Positions 33,957 through 43,830 of a stretch of DNA of 64,000 nucleotides are shown piece by piece. Made by a program: the position numbers and the translations under genes. The stretch is from Merdimonas faecis (GTDB lineage Bacteria; Bacillota; Clostridia; Lachnospirales; Lachnospiraceae), in assembly GCF_001754075.1 (NCBI RefSeq), contig NZ_MIEH01000020.1:1-64000 (forward strand), given 5' to 3'. The notes under the pieces were generated by a model, which saw nothing but the letters and a program-made list of their open reading frames with translations, was not told where the DNA came from and searched no databases. The stretch's first letter is position 1, and every line of letters begins with the position of its first letter.

Positions 33957-34421
33957 TTATTCCGTCTTCCCGTGGCTTTTCACCTGCATAGCTATATTGC
34001 AGTCCGCCACTTTTTCACCATTGACATCCAATTCATAGATAATATTCACATCAATCCTGTCTTCGGATTCCTCCAGCCTGAGACTCCTGGTGTGAATCCC
34101 TACCAGCAGCTCCCCGTAAGGGGTTTCATACTGTGTCATGTGGATCTTATCCTTCTCAAATGTCATATGGGTGTTGGCCAGCCCGGATTTCATGATCTCT
34201 ACCATCTGGCTGTCTGTAATGCGGATCTTCGTCTTGATGGTTCCCGGCATCCCTTCCAGCACCTCATCGTAGACAATGTAATGCTTTCCATTCTTATAAT
34301 AATATGACGCCGGAGTGATCACCTCAATCGGACCATTTTCCTCTTCCGCTCCGGGCTCGTCCGGGATTCCGGTCATGTCATAGTGCAGCCCGGATATACT
34401 CAGCAATATATCTTTCGTCAT
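33957..34421 (-). CDS. DUF1934 family beta-barrel protein
   Basis: 154 residues. The segments ITPASYYYKNGKHYIVYDEVLEG, MVEIMKSGLANTHMTFEKD and TPYGELLVGIHTRSLRL are the DUF1934 (YwiB) signature, a small calycin-like cytoplasmic barrel of unknown function. It follows murI by 8 bp, so the two probably form an operon, an arrangement often seen in Clostridia. Confidence 0.9.
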   Translation of the reverse strand: MTKDILLSISGLHYDMTGIPDEPGAEEENGPIEVITPASYYYKNGKHYIVYDEVLEGMPGTIKTKIRITDSQMVEIMKSGLANTHMTFEKDKIHMTQYETPYGELLVGIHTRSLRLEESEDRIDVNIIYELDVNGEKVADCNIAMQVKSHGKTE

Positions 34422-34429
34422 AACTTCAC

Positions 34430-35257
34430 CTAATATTCCTCTATATTGATCTGTCTGGTGGCGGCCACATCATAAGGCAGGATCGATCCCGCAAACTCTG
34501 TAAACTTTTCCGCCGCGTCACTGACATAAAAACTGTATTCCCCTGTCTTTTCAGAATCATTAAGGAGTCCCTTTTCTTCCAGGACTGCTTTTAAATCCAT
34601 TGCAGTCTCGTAAGCAGGATTCACGATGTGGACCTTTTCCCCAAAGTACCGGATGATCCGGGAACGCAAAAGCGGATAATGGGTACAGCCAAGGATCATG
34701 GTATCAATGTCCGTCTCTTTCATCTGGGAGAGATAGATGTCGATGACCTCCTCCGTGATATGATGTTTGGCGAAGCCTTCCTCCACCAAAGGCACGAACA
34801 GCGGACATGCTTTCCCGATCACCTGCGCATCCGGACGGAGCCGCTTTATCACCTTGGTATAGGTCTCGCTCCGGATGGTGGCCTCCGTCCCTGCCACTCC
34901 GATGCATCCATTCCTGGTCTCCCTGACGGCAGCCCTTGCTCCCGGCTCGATCACACCAATAACCGGAATATCCGTTTCCTGCTGCACAGTCTCCAGCGCC
35001 AGGGCACTAGCCGTATTACAGGCGATCACAATAGCTTTTACATCCTTTGTACGCAAAAAGCGGATGATCTGTCTTGAATATCTGATGATATTATTTTTTG
35101 ACTTGCTCCCGTAGGGCACTCTCGCCGTGTCTCCGAAATATACCACATTCTCGCCGGGCAGCTGGCGCATAATCTCCCTTGCCACTGTAAGTCCTCCGAC
35201 TCCCGAGTCAAAGACCCCCACCGGCGCGTGCTTTTTTTCTTCCATTCCCACGATCAC
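34430..35257 (-). CDS. murI: Glutamate racemase
   Basis: 275 residues from a GTG at 35257, chosen because AAGGAG lies 6 bases before it; an ATG 17 codons earlier has no site. The enzyme supplies D-glutamate for peptidoglycan. Both catalytic cysteines are present (VIACNTASALAL and ILGCTHYPLL), with GVFDSGVGGLTVAREI at the N-terminus and DTARVPYGSKS. It is transcribed with the DUF1934 gene. Confidence 0.96.
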   Translation of the reverse strand: MIVGMEEKKHAPVGVFDSGVGGLTVAREIMRQLPGENVVYFGDTARVPYGSKSKNNIIRYSRQIIRFLRTKDVKAIVIACNTASALALETVQQETDIPVIGVIEPGARAAVRETRNGCIGVAGTEATIRSETYTKVIKRLRPDAQVIGKACPLFVPLVEEGFAKHHITEEVIDIYLSQMKETDIDTMILGCTHYPLLRSRIIRYFGEKVHIVNPAYETAMDLKAVLEEKGLLNDSEKTGEYSFYVSDAAEKFTEFAGSILPYDVAATRQINIEEY

Positions 35258-35348
35258 TTTCGTCTCCTTTATCTTTGTCTTCGTATTACAACATTGTAAA
35301 CGCTGCATGGCGGAAATTCAAGTCAAATTCCCATTAATCCGGGTACAC

Positions 35349-35393
35349 CAAAAAAGGCAGATCAGATCTTAAGCCCAAAACTTAAAATCTGCC
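35349..35393 (-). terminator. Terminator of pfkA
   Basis: GGCAGAT (35356-35362) pairs with ATCTGCC (35387-35393), with inner CTTAAG pairing. The minus strand then reads TTTTTTT. It lies 33 bp beyond the pfkA stop. Confidence 0.85.
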
Positions 35394-35425
35394 TTCTGCC
35401 TTTTCGAATCTAAGCGCACACTATC

Positions 35426-36403
35426 CTAAAGTGCCAGAGCCTTTGCCACATCATACTGGTACTGCGGAATTCCCTTCTTCATACCCAGCGCCTCGTCGAT
35501 GTCAAAGTCCACATACTGTCCATGTTTGTAGCCAACTACACGGTTGCTCTTTCCTGCTACCAGAAGATCTACCGCCATTGCTCCCATAATGGATGCGTAA
35601 ACACGGTCCTTACAGGTCGGGCTTCCTCCACGCTGCATGTGTCCGATAATGGTGGCACGGGTCTCCATACCGGTAGCTTCCTCAATACGTTTTGCCATAT
35701 TAATGGAATCTCCGATTCCCTCTGCATTAATAATGATATAGTTCTTCTTTCCGCGCTTTCTGCATTCCTGAATATCGGCAACAATAGCCGCCTCGTCATA
35801 GTCGTGCTCCTCAGGCATCAGGATACGCTCTGCTCCGTTGGCAATTCCGCACCACAATGCCAGATATCCGGCATCTCTTCCCATAACCTCGATGATAGAA
35901 CATCTCTCATGAGACGTAGAAGTATCACGCACCTTGTCAATAGCTTCCATCGCCGTATTTACCGCGGTGTCAAATCCAATCGTATATTCTGTACAGGCAA
36001 TATCCAGATCGATGGTTCCCGGAATACCTACTGTATTTACACCCAGGTTTGCCAGCTTCTGTGCTCCGGCAAAAGATCCGTCTCCGCCGATAACAACAAG
36101 CCCGTCAATTCCATATTTCTTACAAATCGCTGCAGCCTTCTGCTGTCCTTCTTCTGTACGCATCTCCTCGCAGCGCGCTGTCTGAAGAATGGTTCCTCCG
36201 CGCTGGATCGTATCGGACACATCTCTTGCAGAAAGGTCAATGATTTCTTCATTCAACAGTCCCTGGTAGCCTTTCCGAATACCTCTTACTTTTAATCCTT
36301 TTCCTAAACCGGTTCTGACAACTGCACGGATTGCAGCATTCATTCCGGGAGCGTCTCCTCCGCTGGTCAGAACACCTATTGTTCGAATTATTTTGTCTGC
36401 CAT
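35426..36403 (-). CDS. pfkA: ATP-dependent 6-phosphofructokinase
   Basis: 325 residues. It phosphorylates fructose 6-phosphate in glycolysis. GVLTSGGDAPGMNAAIR binds ATP, VVIGGDGSFAGA has the Gly typical of ATP rather than PPi use, and GIPGTIDLD keeps the catalytic Asp. The usual TIDND reads TIDLD here, which I know from other Clostridia. The gene is monocistronic with its own terminator. Confidence 0.97.
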   Translation of the reverse strand: MADKIIRTIGVLTSGGDAPGMNAAIRAVVRTGLGKGLKVRGIRKGYQGLLNEEIIDLSARDVSDTIQRGGTILQTARCEEMRTEEGQQKAAAICKKYGIDGLVVIGGDGSFAGAQKLANLGVNTVGIPGTIDLDIACTEYTIGFDTAVNTAMEAIDKVRDTSTSHERCSIIEVMGRDAGYLALWCGIANGAERILMPEEHDYDEAAIVADIQECRKRGKKNYIIINAEGIGDSINMAKRIEEATGMETRATIIGHMQRGGSPTCKDRVYASIMGAMAVDLLVAGKSNRVVGYKHGQYVDFDIDEALGMKKGIPQYQYDVAKALAL

Positions 36404-36467
36404 GATAATTCCTCCATTGTATTCATTCTAATAATTACTACCTCTTCCGAGCACCATTTTACCGTAA

Positions 36468-39400
36468 TTAAGGGGTGTTTTCAATGGGTTTTTCTATCAG
36501 TTTTACACAAGTTTCTCCCAGATAATTCGTCAACCTGCTCAATAGGACTTTATCCGCAGCCACGCTTCTGCCCCTTGGAAGCTTCTTGACTGCCTTCTCC
36601 TTTTTACAGTAAATGACTACCGTATCCTCGCCGTCCGAGTCCGCCAGCATCTCAAAAAGCTTCTGCTCCTGGCCAAGATACGTCTCCTTGTCCGGATACT
36701 GGAGCCACAGTTCTTTGCGTGTCTGTTCAAAAGGAATCACCGTCTCACAGATCAGCTTGCTGGCCGCGTCATCCTCTTCAGATACCCGGCCCCGGATAAA
36801 TACCTTGCTCTCCTCGTTCAGATACTGCTGGTTCTTTTCATAATCTCTGGGGAATACGATGACCTCCACACTTCCCGCCAGATCCTCCAGGGTGAGGAAG
36901 GCCATTACCTTATTATTCTTCGTATACTTAATGGTCCTGGCAGTGATCATGCCCCCCACCGTTTCTCTGGCTCCGTCATGGACCTTTGTCCTTCCCGTCT
37001 CTTCATCCAGCTGGAAGTCCAGGGTAGTCCTGGAAATGTTTTTCTTCCACTTTTCCTCATACTCCTCCAGAGGATGGCCGCTTAGATAGACCCCCAGCAC
37101 CTCCTTTTCGAAGGCAAATTTCGTCTCCTTCTCATATTCTCCCACGTTAGGAAGCTGAATATCAAACTCTGCCTTCTGGTCGTCGGATACAATATCAAAC
37201 AGAGACATCTGCCCTGTCATGGAATATTTCTTTTCCTGGCTGACCTGATCCAGCACCTGCAGATAGATGACCATAAACTGCTTTCTGGTCCCTCCCAGAC
37301 TGTCAAAGGCCCCGGACTTGATAAAGCTTTCTATGGTCCGCTTGTTGACCTCTTTTCCGGAAAGCCGCTCGATAAAATCCTTCAGGTTCTTAAATTCTCC
37401 GCCTCTTTCCCTCTCCTCAATAATGGACTGGATCACCGGGCGCCCGATACTCTTGATCGCCGCCAGGCCATAGCGGATCTTTCCTCCGTCTACAGAGAAG
37501 TTTCCCACACCCTTATTGATGTCCGGGGGCAGGATCTCGATTCCCATCTGGCGGCAGGTATAAATATATTCTGACACCTTTCCTGAGTTATCGATAACAG
37601 ACGTCATCAAAGCCGCCATAAACTCCACCGGATAATAATATTTCAGCCATGCAGTCTGATAGGCCACCACCGCATAGGCCGCGGCGTGAGATTTATTAAA
37701 CGCATATTTTGCAAAATCAATCATCTCATCATAAATCTGGTTGGCCGTCTTCTCATCAATGCCGTTTGCGATACAGCCGGGCACGCTCTCCTCCGGATTT
37801 CCATAGACGAAGTTGTGCCGCTCTTTCTGCATTACATCGCCCTTCTTTTTGGACATGGCACGCCTCAAAAGATCGCTTCGCCCCAGCGTGTATCCGGCCA
37901 GATCACGCACGATCTGCATAACCTGCTCCTGGTAGACGATACAGCCGTAAGTAGGCGCCAGGATATGCTCCAGCTGAGGGCAGTCATAGGTGATCAGCTC
38001 CGGATGATTCTTCCCCTTGATGTATTTAGGGATAAAATCCATCGGGCCCGGCCGGTACAGAGAAATCCCGGCGATAATATCCTCCAGGCTCTGAGGCTTA
38101 AGCTCCTTCATAAAGCTTTTCATTCCGGAGCTTTCCAGCTGGAACACGCCGTCTGTCTTTCCTGTTCCGATAGATGCCAGCACCTCTTTATCATCATAAT
38201 CAATCTTCTCTACATCTATTTCTTTCCCAGCACTTTTGCTCGCCAGCTTCTCGGCATCCTGGATCACCGTCAGAGTCCTAAGCCCCAGGAAATCCATCTT
38301 CAGAAGCCCCAGCTCTTCCAGCGTAGTCATGGTAAACTGGGTAGTCACCGATCCGTCAGACCCAAGGGACAGCGGAACAAACTCATCAATAGCCTTCTGG
38401 CCAATGACCACGCCCGCCGCATGCATGGATGTATGTCTTGGCAGCCCTTCCAGGCGCTTGGACATGTCGATCAGCTCCCGCACCTGTTCATCCTCCAGGT
38501 ACAGCTTCTTCAGCTCCGGATTCATGGTCAGCGCCCGGTCCAGCGTGATGTTCAGTTCTCCCGGTATCATCTTGGCTATACTGTCCACGTAACCATATGG
38601 CAGATCCATGACTCTTCCCACATCTCGGATCACACCTTTTGCCGCCAGTGTACCAAAGGTAACAATCTGGACCACCCTGTCCGCGCCGTATTTTCTCACC
38701 ACATAGTCGATGACCTCCTGGCGCCGTTCGAAACAGAAGTCCACGTCGATATCGGGCATGGATACACGCTCCGGATTCAGGAACCGCTCAAACAGCAGCT
38801 GATACTTGATCGGATCGATGCTGGTGATGCCAAGGCAGTAGGATACGATGCTTCCCGCTGCCGACCCCCGTCCCGGCCCCACCATGATTCCCTGTGTACG
38901 GGCATAATTGATAAAGTCCCATACGATCAGGAAATAGTCCACATATCCCATGGAGCGAATGGTGGATAACTCATATTCTAACCGTTCCTTCAGGGAATCA
39001 TCCCCATCCGGATAACGTTTTTCCAGACCTTCAAAGCAAAGCTTATTCAGATATTCCCAAGAGGTATATCCTTCCGGCACGTCATATTTCGGGAGCTTGG
39101 TCACCCCGAACTCAATCTCTACCTGACACCGGTCTGCGATCCTCTGGGTATTTTCAAGGGCCTGCAGGGCATAGGGAAACAGCTCGCGCATTTCAGCCTC
39201 GGACTTAATGTAGTACTGGCCTCCCTCATAGCGCATCCTGTCTTCATCCTGCAGCTTTTTTCCCGTCTGAAGACACAAAAGGATATCATGAGGCTTCTCA
39301 TCCTCTGCATAGGTATAATGCACATCGTTGGTAGCCACCAGCTCGATGCCTGTCTCCTGGCTCATCCGAAGGAGCGCCTGATTGACCAGCCGCTGCTCAC

Positions 39401-39944
39401 TCATGCCGTGATCCTGCAGCTCCAGAAAGAAATTTCCCTCCCCGAAGATCTCCTGATACCGAAGGGCCGCTTCCTTTCCTTCTTCATACATACCCCGCAG
39501 GATATTTTTCTGTACCTCGCCCGCAAGGCATGCACTTAAGGCGATGAGCCCCTCATGGTATTCTTTTAAAAGCTCCAGGTCTACCCTGGGTTTATAATAA
39601 TAGCCTTCCGTAAATCCGCGGGAGACGATCTTCATCAGATTGTGATAGCCCTGATCGTTTTCCGCCAGCAGGACCAGATGATAATACCGGTCATCACTGC
39701 TGCCTCCGGCTTCTTTTTCAAACCGGCTGTCCGGCGCCACATAGACCTCGCAGCCCAGGACCGGCTTGATCCCCGCCGCCTTCGCCGCCCGGTAAAAGTC
39801 AATGACGCCGTACATGACACCGTGATCCGTGATGGCCACGCTGTCCATGCCAAGTTCCTTTACTCTTGTAATACACTCTTTGATTTTATTGGAACCGTCC
39901 AGGAGGCTGTACTCCGTATGGACGTGGAGATGTACAAAACTCAT
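36468..39944 (-). CDS. dnaE: DNA polymerase III alpha subunit DnaE
   Basis: 1158 residues. The N-terminal PHP domain (FVHLHVHTEYSLLDGSNKI) is followed by the family C polymerase core with the catalytic acidic motif PDIDVDFCFERR and GPGRGSAAGS. Next come helix-hairpin-helix and OB-fold regions (VGGMITARTIKYTKNNKVMAFLTLEDLAGSVEVIVFPRDY) and a C-terminal tail. Length and domain order match DnaE1/DnaE3-type enzymes of Gram-positives, not PolC. It lies upstream of pfkA in the same direction with 64 bp between. Confidence 0.97.
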   Translation of the reverse strand: MSFVHLHVHTEYSLLDGSNKIKECITRVKELGMDSVAITDHGVMYGVIDFYRAAKAAGIKPVLGCEVYVAPDSRFEKEAGGSSDDRYYHLVLLAENDQGYHNLMKIVSRGFTEGYYYKPRVDLELLKEYHEGLIALSACLAGEVQKNILRGMYEEGKEAALRYQEIFGEGNFFLELQDHGMSEQRLVNQALLRMSQETGIELVATNDVHYTYAEDEKPHDILLCLQTGKKLQDEDRMRYEGGQYYIKSEAEMRELFPYALQALENTQRIADRCQVEIEFGVTKLPKYDVPEGYTSWEYLNKLCFEGLEKRYPDGDDSLKERLEYELSTIRSMGYVDYFLIVWDFINYARTQGIMVGPGRGSAAGSIVSYCLGITSIDPIKYQLLFERFLNPERVSMPDIDVDFCFERRQEVIDYVVRKYGADRVVQIVTFGTLAAKGVIRDVGRVMDLPYGYVDSIAKMIPGELNITLDRALTMNPELKKLYLEDEQVRELIDMSKRLEGLPRHTSMHAAGVVIGQKAIDEFVPLSLGSDGSVTTQFTMTTLEELGLLKMDFLGLRTLTVIQDAEKLASKSAGKEIDVEKIDYDDKEVLASIGTGKTDGVFQLESSGMKSFMKELKPQSLEDIIAGISLYRPGPMDFIPKYIKGKNHPELITYDCPQLEHILAPTYGCIVYQEQVMQIVRDLAGYTLGRSDLLRRAMSKKKGDVMQKERHNFVYGNPEESVPGCIANGIDEKTANQIYDEMIDFAKYAFNKSHAAAYAVVAYQTAWLKYYYPVEFMAALMTSVIDNSGKVSEYIYTCRQMGIEILPPDINKGVGNFSVDGGKIRYGLAAIKSIGRPVIQSIIEERERGGEFKNLKDFIERLSGKEVNKRTIESFIKSGAFDSLGGTRKQFMVIYLQVLDQVSQEKKYSMTGQMSLFDIVSDDQKAEFDIQLPNVGEYEKETKFAFEKEVLGVYLSGHPLEEYEEKWKKNISRTTLDFQLDEETGRTKVHDGARETVGGMITARTIKYTKNNKVMAFLTLEDLAGSVEVIVFPRDYEKNQQYLNEESKVFIRGRVSEEDDAASKLICETVIPFEQTRKELWLQYPDKETYLGQEQKLFEMLADSDGEDTVVIYCKKEKAVKKLPRGRSVAADKVLLSRLTNYLGETCVKLIEKPIENTP

Positions 39945-39996
39945 ATTTCCCGCCCGCTTTCTTTATTTTGCGTATTCTTCTTTCACTATATCAAAA

Positions 39997-40044
39997 AAAA
40001 GATCTCCGGAAAAGAAAAACTTCCTTCTCTCCGGCAGATCTTTT
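39997..40044 (-). terminator. Terminator after the second HPr-like gene
   Basis: AAAAGATCTCCGG (39997-40009) pairs with CCGGCAGATCTTTT (40031-40044) with one bulge. On the minus strand TTTTTTTT follows. It separates this gene from dnaE. Confidence 0.85.
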
Positions 40045-40077
40045 ATTGCAGTCATTTATTCTTTTTGCGTCCAGGCT

Positions 40078-40311
40078 CTAGCAGTTCATCATATATTTTA
40101 CCAGTTTATCAATATCCTCCGGCTCATAAGCTACAACCTCCAGCTCCGGGATCTCTCCGCCGGAGAAGATATTCGCCATAGATACATACTGGGACAGCTT
40201 GGACTTCAGGTTCAGTCTGTCTCCTTCGCCTGTTACTAACTCAACCTTTCCTTTACAGGAATCTACTACTTCAAAAAACTTATCAATGTCTGTAATATTC
40301 TGCACTTTCAT
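40078..40311 (-). CDS. Second HPr-like protein without active-site histidine
   Basis: 77 residues from the ATG at 40311, after GGAAAGGAG. It has the same length as the protein at 32470-32703 and a similar plan (DKFFEVVDSCKGKVELVTGEGDRLNLKSKLSQYV). The His15 loop is absent, but a Ser aligns with HPr Ser46. The function is unknown. It is encoded 48 bp after cvfB. Confidence 0.75.
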   Translation of the reverse strand: MKVQNITDIDKFFEVVDSCKGKVELVTGEGDRLNLKSKLSQYVSMANIFSGGEIPELEVVAYEPEDIDKLVKYMMNC

Positions 40312-40359
40312 CTGAATTGGTCTCCTTTCCAATACTTTCCTTACGCTTTTCATTATATC

Positions 40360-41199
40360 CTATTTATCCAGGATTTCAATGCTTTTTTCCATAATTTGTA
40401 TCTTCCCGGCCTTCAGAAGACGGCCCACTGCCCGCTTAAATGCGTTTTTGCTCAGGCCAAACTCCTTTTTAATCAGCTCCGGATCCGCCTTGTCCGTAAA
40501 CGGCAGGCTTCCGCCATATTCCAGCATCCTTTCATAAATCTGCTTCGCATCCTCGTCCATCTGAAGATAAGCCTTTTCCCGCACGCTCAAGTCCAGCTTG
40601 CCGTCCTCCCTGACCCGGAGCACTCTGCCCTTGATGCGGGTTCCCACCTTCAGATCGCCAAAGGCTTCTCTCCGGGGGATCAGCGCACTGTAGCAGTCAT
40701 CCACGGCCACAAATACGCCAAACCGTTCACTGGTCTCATAGACGATCCCTTCCACCTGGTCATCCTTCTGATAGGGGGCGTCTGTCCGCAGCATCTCATA
40801 GACCTTCATCGTAGCACAAAGCCGGCCGGATTTGTCAATGTAGAGAGATACCAGCACCTGGTCTCCTTTTGCTACTTTTCCAGTCTGTTCCTTAAACGGA
40901 AGAAGAAGATCCTTGGGCAGACCCCAGTCCAGGAACGCCCCGATCCTGCCGGTGTCCGCCACTGTAAGTGTCTTTACTTCTCCCAGCTTTATCTTCGGCT
41001 CTCTGGTAGTGGCGATCAGCCTGTCCGCAGAATCCTTGTAAAGAAAAACCTCCACCGGATCCCCGATCTCCAGGCCTTTCGGCACTTCTTTTTTGGGCAG
41101 CAGGACACGCTCGTCCTTATTTCCAAGATACATGCCAAACTCTACCTTCTTGACTGCCATCAGTTGTTTCTTTTTTCCTAATCCATCTGCTAATGCCAT
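40360..41199 (-). CDS. cvfB: CvfB-like S1 RNA-binding protein
   Basis: 279 residues from the ATG at 41199, preceded by GAGGAG. Three S1-type OB domains are seen (LLPKKEVPKGLEIGDPVEVFLYKD, GRIGAFLDWGLPKDLLLPF, GIVYETSERFGVFVAVDDCYSALIP). A C-terminal winged helix follows (KKEFGLSKNAFKRAVGRLLKAGKIQI). This is the CvfB layout; the Staphylococcus protein influences virulence gene expression through RNA. It follows the thioesterase gene by 4 bp. Confidence 0.9.
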   Translation of the reverse strand: MALADGLGKKKQLMAVKKVEFGMYLGNKDERVLLPKKEVPKGLEIGDPVEVFLYKDSADRLIATTREPKIKLGEVKTLTVADTGRIGAFLDWGLPKDLLLPFKEQTGKVAKGDQVLVSLYIDKSGRLCATMKVYEMLRTDAPYQKDDQVEGIVYETSERFGVFVAVDDCYSALIPRREAFGDLKVGTRIKGRVLRVREDGKLDLSVREKAYLQMDEDAKQIYERMLEYGGSLPFTDKADPELIKKEFGLSKNAFKRAVGRLLKAGKIQIMEKSIEILDK

Positions 41200-41203
41200 A
41201 CGT

Positions 41204-41926
41204 TTATCTCCTCTTAAATTCCACCAGGGCATATGGCTTTCCCGCCTCGTCACAGAGGGATGCCACCTCCCGGTCCTCTTCTTTTGCATATTCCGGATAT
41301 ATCATATCTCCGTAAACCGCGGATTTTTTATATTCTGCCCGCATCTTAAAGATTCCTTCCGGATCCGGCAGGATCTCCTGGGCCATCTGCACATACTGAC
41401 AGTTATTCACGTGTTCGTTCGTATCAATGTGATACCGGCGCACCGGAAATGGCGTGCCTGCTTTTGTTTCCTTCGGGAGTGCGATCTTCCGTGATGCATA
41501 GTCCATGACAAGGGGTTCTCCGTAGCCATACCTCCTTACCTCTTCTTCATCCACCTTGATCGGCCGCCCTTTTTTCATATCCATATATACCCAGACACTG
41601 AACGCATATGCCGCCATCCGCCCTTCTTCATCCTCCAGGCAAAAATTCCGGTATCCGTACAGGCCCTGGAATCCGCAGGCCCAGGTGCGGACCGCCACTG
41701 TTTCTCCGAATTTCGGATATCTGTCAACCTCCACCTGCCAGGAGGAAAGCACCCAGCCCCGGCCTCTTTCCATACATGCTTCGACGCCCACTCCCAGAGC
41801 CTCTGACTGAAAGGTACTGCAGTCCTGAAAGTAATTGATGATCCCCGGCAACGTAATCTGTTGGTGGTGGTCTGACTCACTGAAACGCACCCGGCTTTTA
41901 AACATGTATTCATTCTCTCTTTTCAT
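41204..41926 (-). CDS. Acyl-ACP thioesterase
   Basis: 240 residues from the ATG at 41926, which overlaps the stop of the CDF gene (ATGA). Two hot-dog halves are visible: FKSRVRFSESDHHQQITLPGIINYFQD and PFPVRRYHIDTNEHVNNCQYVQMAQEIL. The Asn-His of NEHVNN is part of the catalytic site. The family releases fatty acids from acyl carrier protein. Translational coupling to the CDF gene is likely. Confidence 0.9.
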   Translation of the reverse strand: MKRENEYMFKSRVRFSESDHHQQITLPGIINYFQDCSTFQSEALGVGVEACMERGRGWVLSSWQVEVDRYPKFGETVAVRTWACGFQGLYGYRNFCLEDEEGRMAAYAFSVWVYMDMKKGRPIKVDEEEVRRYGYGEPLVMDYASRKIALPKETKAGTPFPVRRYHIDTNEHVNNCQYVQMAQEILPDPEGIFKMRAEYKKSAVYGDMIYPEYAKEEDREVASLCDEAGKPYALVEFKRR

Positions 41927-43101
41927 CGTCCCACGTAGCTCCTTTCCATCGTGATCACGCACTGATAATTTTCCCCTGTCAGCTTAAGAAGCTTAACCAC
42001 CGATTTCTTAAGCTCTTCCTGCTTCTTTTCATCATACTCAAAAGGAACCACCATGTCAAAAATCAGATTATTCTGATCTTTTCCGCTCACCATCCGGAAA
42101 TCGTGAATAGAAACCTTGGGATCCAGAGCTTCCAGAATCTGCTCCAGCTTATGCCGTGTTTCTATTACCTTCTCATCACGTGTCTCTACCGGATCCATAT
42201 GGATCACCAGGAAGATCCCCAGATTTTTAATACTGTCCCTCTCGATCCGGTCAATAATCTCATGGGATGTCTCAATATCCACGTCATTGGGCACCTCTGC
42301 ATGGATCGACGCCATACTCCTTCCCGGCCCGTAATTATGTACGATCAGATCATGGCTTCCGACGATCCCGTCATAGCCCTCCACAAACTGGCTGATCCTG
42401 TCATATTCCTCCGGTGTTACCGGCTCTCCGATCAGCGGCTCCAGCGTATCCCTGGCAATCCCGATACCGGCCCACATAACGATCAGCGACACTGCAAGTC
42501 CGACGATCCCGTCCACATTCCATCCGGTAAAATGAAAAATCAGAAGGGAGGCGATGGTCGCCGATGTGGTCACCACATCGCCCATAGCGTCCGTGGCCGT
42601 AGCCAGCATCACCTTGGAGTCGATCCTTTTCCCCAGCTTCCGGTTAAAAAGTCCAAGCCACAGCTTTACTCCGATAGACAGGATCAGGATTACCACTGAT
42701 ACCATCTGGAAATTCATTTCCTGCGGATCTCTGATCTTTCCAATTGCCTCCTTAAAGAAGGTAAATCCAATCTCCAGCACCAGGAACGCCACCACCAGCG
42801 CCGCGATATATTCGATCCTGCCGTGCCCGAAGGGATGCTCCTTGTCCGCCGGCTTGCTGGCCATCTTTACTCCCACAAGCCCCACGATGGAAGAGCCTGC
42901 GTCCGACAGATTATTAAATGCATCGGCCAGAACCGACAGGCTCTGAAGAAGAAGGCCGATGCTTCCCTTCACCAGAAATAAAAAAACGTTACAAAAGATG
43001 CCCGTCAGACTGGCCAGCACACCGTAGGCCGTTCTGACAGACACCTTTTCGATATCTTCATAGTCTTTTACAAATCTTTTTACTAAAAAATCAGTCATCA
43101 C
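41923..43101 (-). CDS. Cation diffusion facilitator transporter
   Basis: 392 residues (GTG at 43101; ATG one codon later). Six transmembrane helices (about 35-215) are followed by a cytoplasmic metal-binding domain with its HAE motif (MASIHAEVPNDVDIETSHEIIDRIE). The metal site in helix 2 reads SVLADAFNNLSDAG, Asp-containing as in Zn/Fe/Mn exporters, and helix 5 has ATDAMGDVVTT. It exports divalent cations. It overlaps the end of spoIIR by 11 bp. Confidence 0.93.
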   Translation of the reverse strand: MMTDFLVKRFVKDYEDIEKVSVRTAYGVLASLTGIFCNVFLFLVKGSIGLLLQSLSVLADAFNNLSDAGSSIVGLVGVKMASKPADKEHPFGHGRIEYIAALVVAFLVLEIGFTFFKEAIGKIRDPQEMNFQMVSVVILILSIGVKLWLGLFNRKLGKRIDSKVMLATATDAMGDVVTTSATIASLLIFHFTGWNVDGIVGLAVSLIVMWAGIGIARDTLEPLIGEPVTPEEYDRISQFVEGYDGIVGSHDLIVHNYGPGRSMASIHAEVPNDVDIETSHEIIDRIERDSIKNLGIFLVIHMDPVETRDEKVIETRHKLEQILEALDPKVSIHDFRMVSGKDQNNLIFDMVVPFEYDEKKQEELKKSVVKLLKLTGENYQCVITMERSYVGR

Positions 43102-43729
43102 TACTGTCTCCTAAAAAGAACCATTTTATCCGAAATTTTGTTGATGCCGTGATCATCTCGTACTCTTCCGCCGTCAGGGCTTCCTCCAGTTCTTCCTTCC
43201 CCTCTTCATCTACCACGGCACAGACAGGATCTGTAAAGCACAGGCTCGGATACAGCACACACCACCAGTTATGGCCCGCCCCTGTTCCCAGAGTGATCCG
43301 GAGCGCCCGGTATCTGCCCGCCGGGAACAAAAGATCTCCGTACCGTTTATCCGGGAAATAGCAGGTCACCACTTCTGCGCTGGCTCCGTAAGTCTTTCCT
43401 TCTGCCCGGACCACGTTCTTTGCCGTCTCCTCCAGCTCCTCCAAATGAGAAACCGCCCATTTTTCTGTATCCCCGGCGCTTTTCATCCCGCTTTCCGGCA
43501 TCTGATCTTTCATTTCCTCCAGCACAGCGTCCCGGACCTTCTGCTTGATCGCCTGGTCCTCCCTGCTGTCACTGTCTGCCACCACATGGAAACGGAACAC
43601 CTCCTCTGCCAGCGCCTGCTGGGTCTTCCCCACCTTTGCCTCCACTTCCTGTGCTCTCTGAAAGCTAAACAAAAGTGTCCCCGCGATCGCAATGCAGATG
43701 GCCGCCGCCATACAGATTTTCTGTTTCAT
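43091..43729 (-). CDS. spoIIR: Stage II sporulation protein R
   Basis: 212 residues from an ATG at 43729; an ATG four codons earlier is too close to its site. An N-terminal export signal (MKQKICMAAAICIAIAGTLLF) precedes the SpoIIR core VFRFHVVADSDSREDQAIKQKVRDAVLEEM and PAGRYRALRITLGTGAGHNWWCVLYPSLCF. The forespore secretes SpoIIR to activate SpoIIGA and pro-sigma-E processing in the mother cell. It marks the organism as an endospore former. Confidence 0.95.
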   Translation of the reverse strand: MKQKICMAAAICIAIAGTLLFSFQRAQEVEAKVGKTQQALAEEVFRFHVVADSDSREDQAIKQKVRDAVLEEMKDQMPESGMKSAGDTEKWAVSHLEELEETAKNVVRAEGKTYGASAEVVTCYFPDKRYGDLLFPAGRYRALRITLGTGAGHNWWCVLYPSLCFTDPVCAVVDEEGKEELEEALTAEEYEMITASTKFRIKWFFLGDSSDD

Positions 43730-43830
43730 AACCCCTGTCATCTCCTTTTCCCCTCTTACAATTTCTATAGAGAGTCTTGACAGGAGTTCCCTTCTTTATT
43801 CAGGCGCTTCTGGTTTTCTTCCCGCGCCTT

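Noticed and set aside
37686-38969. 427-codon plus-strand frame
   Set aside because: It is fully antisense to the dnaE polymerase core and is a by-product of codon bias.
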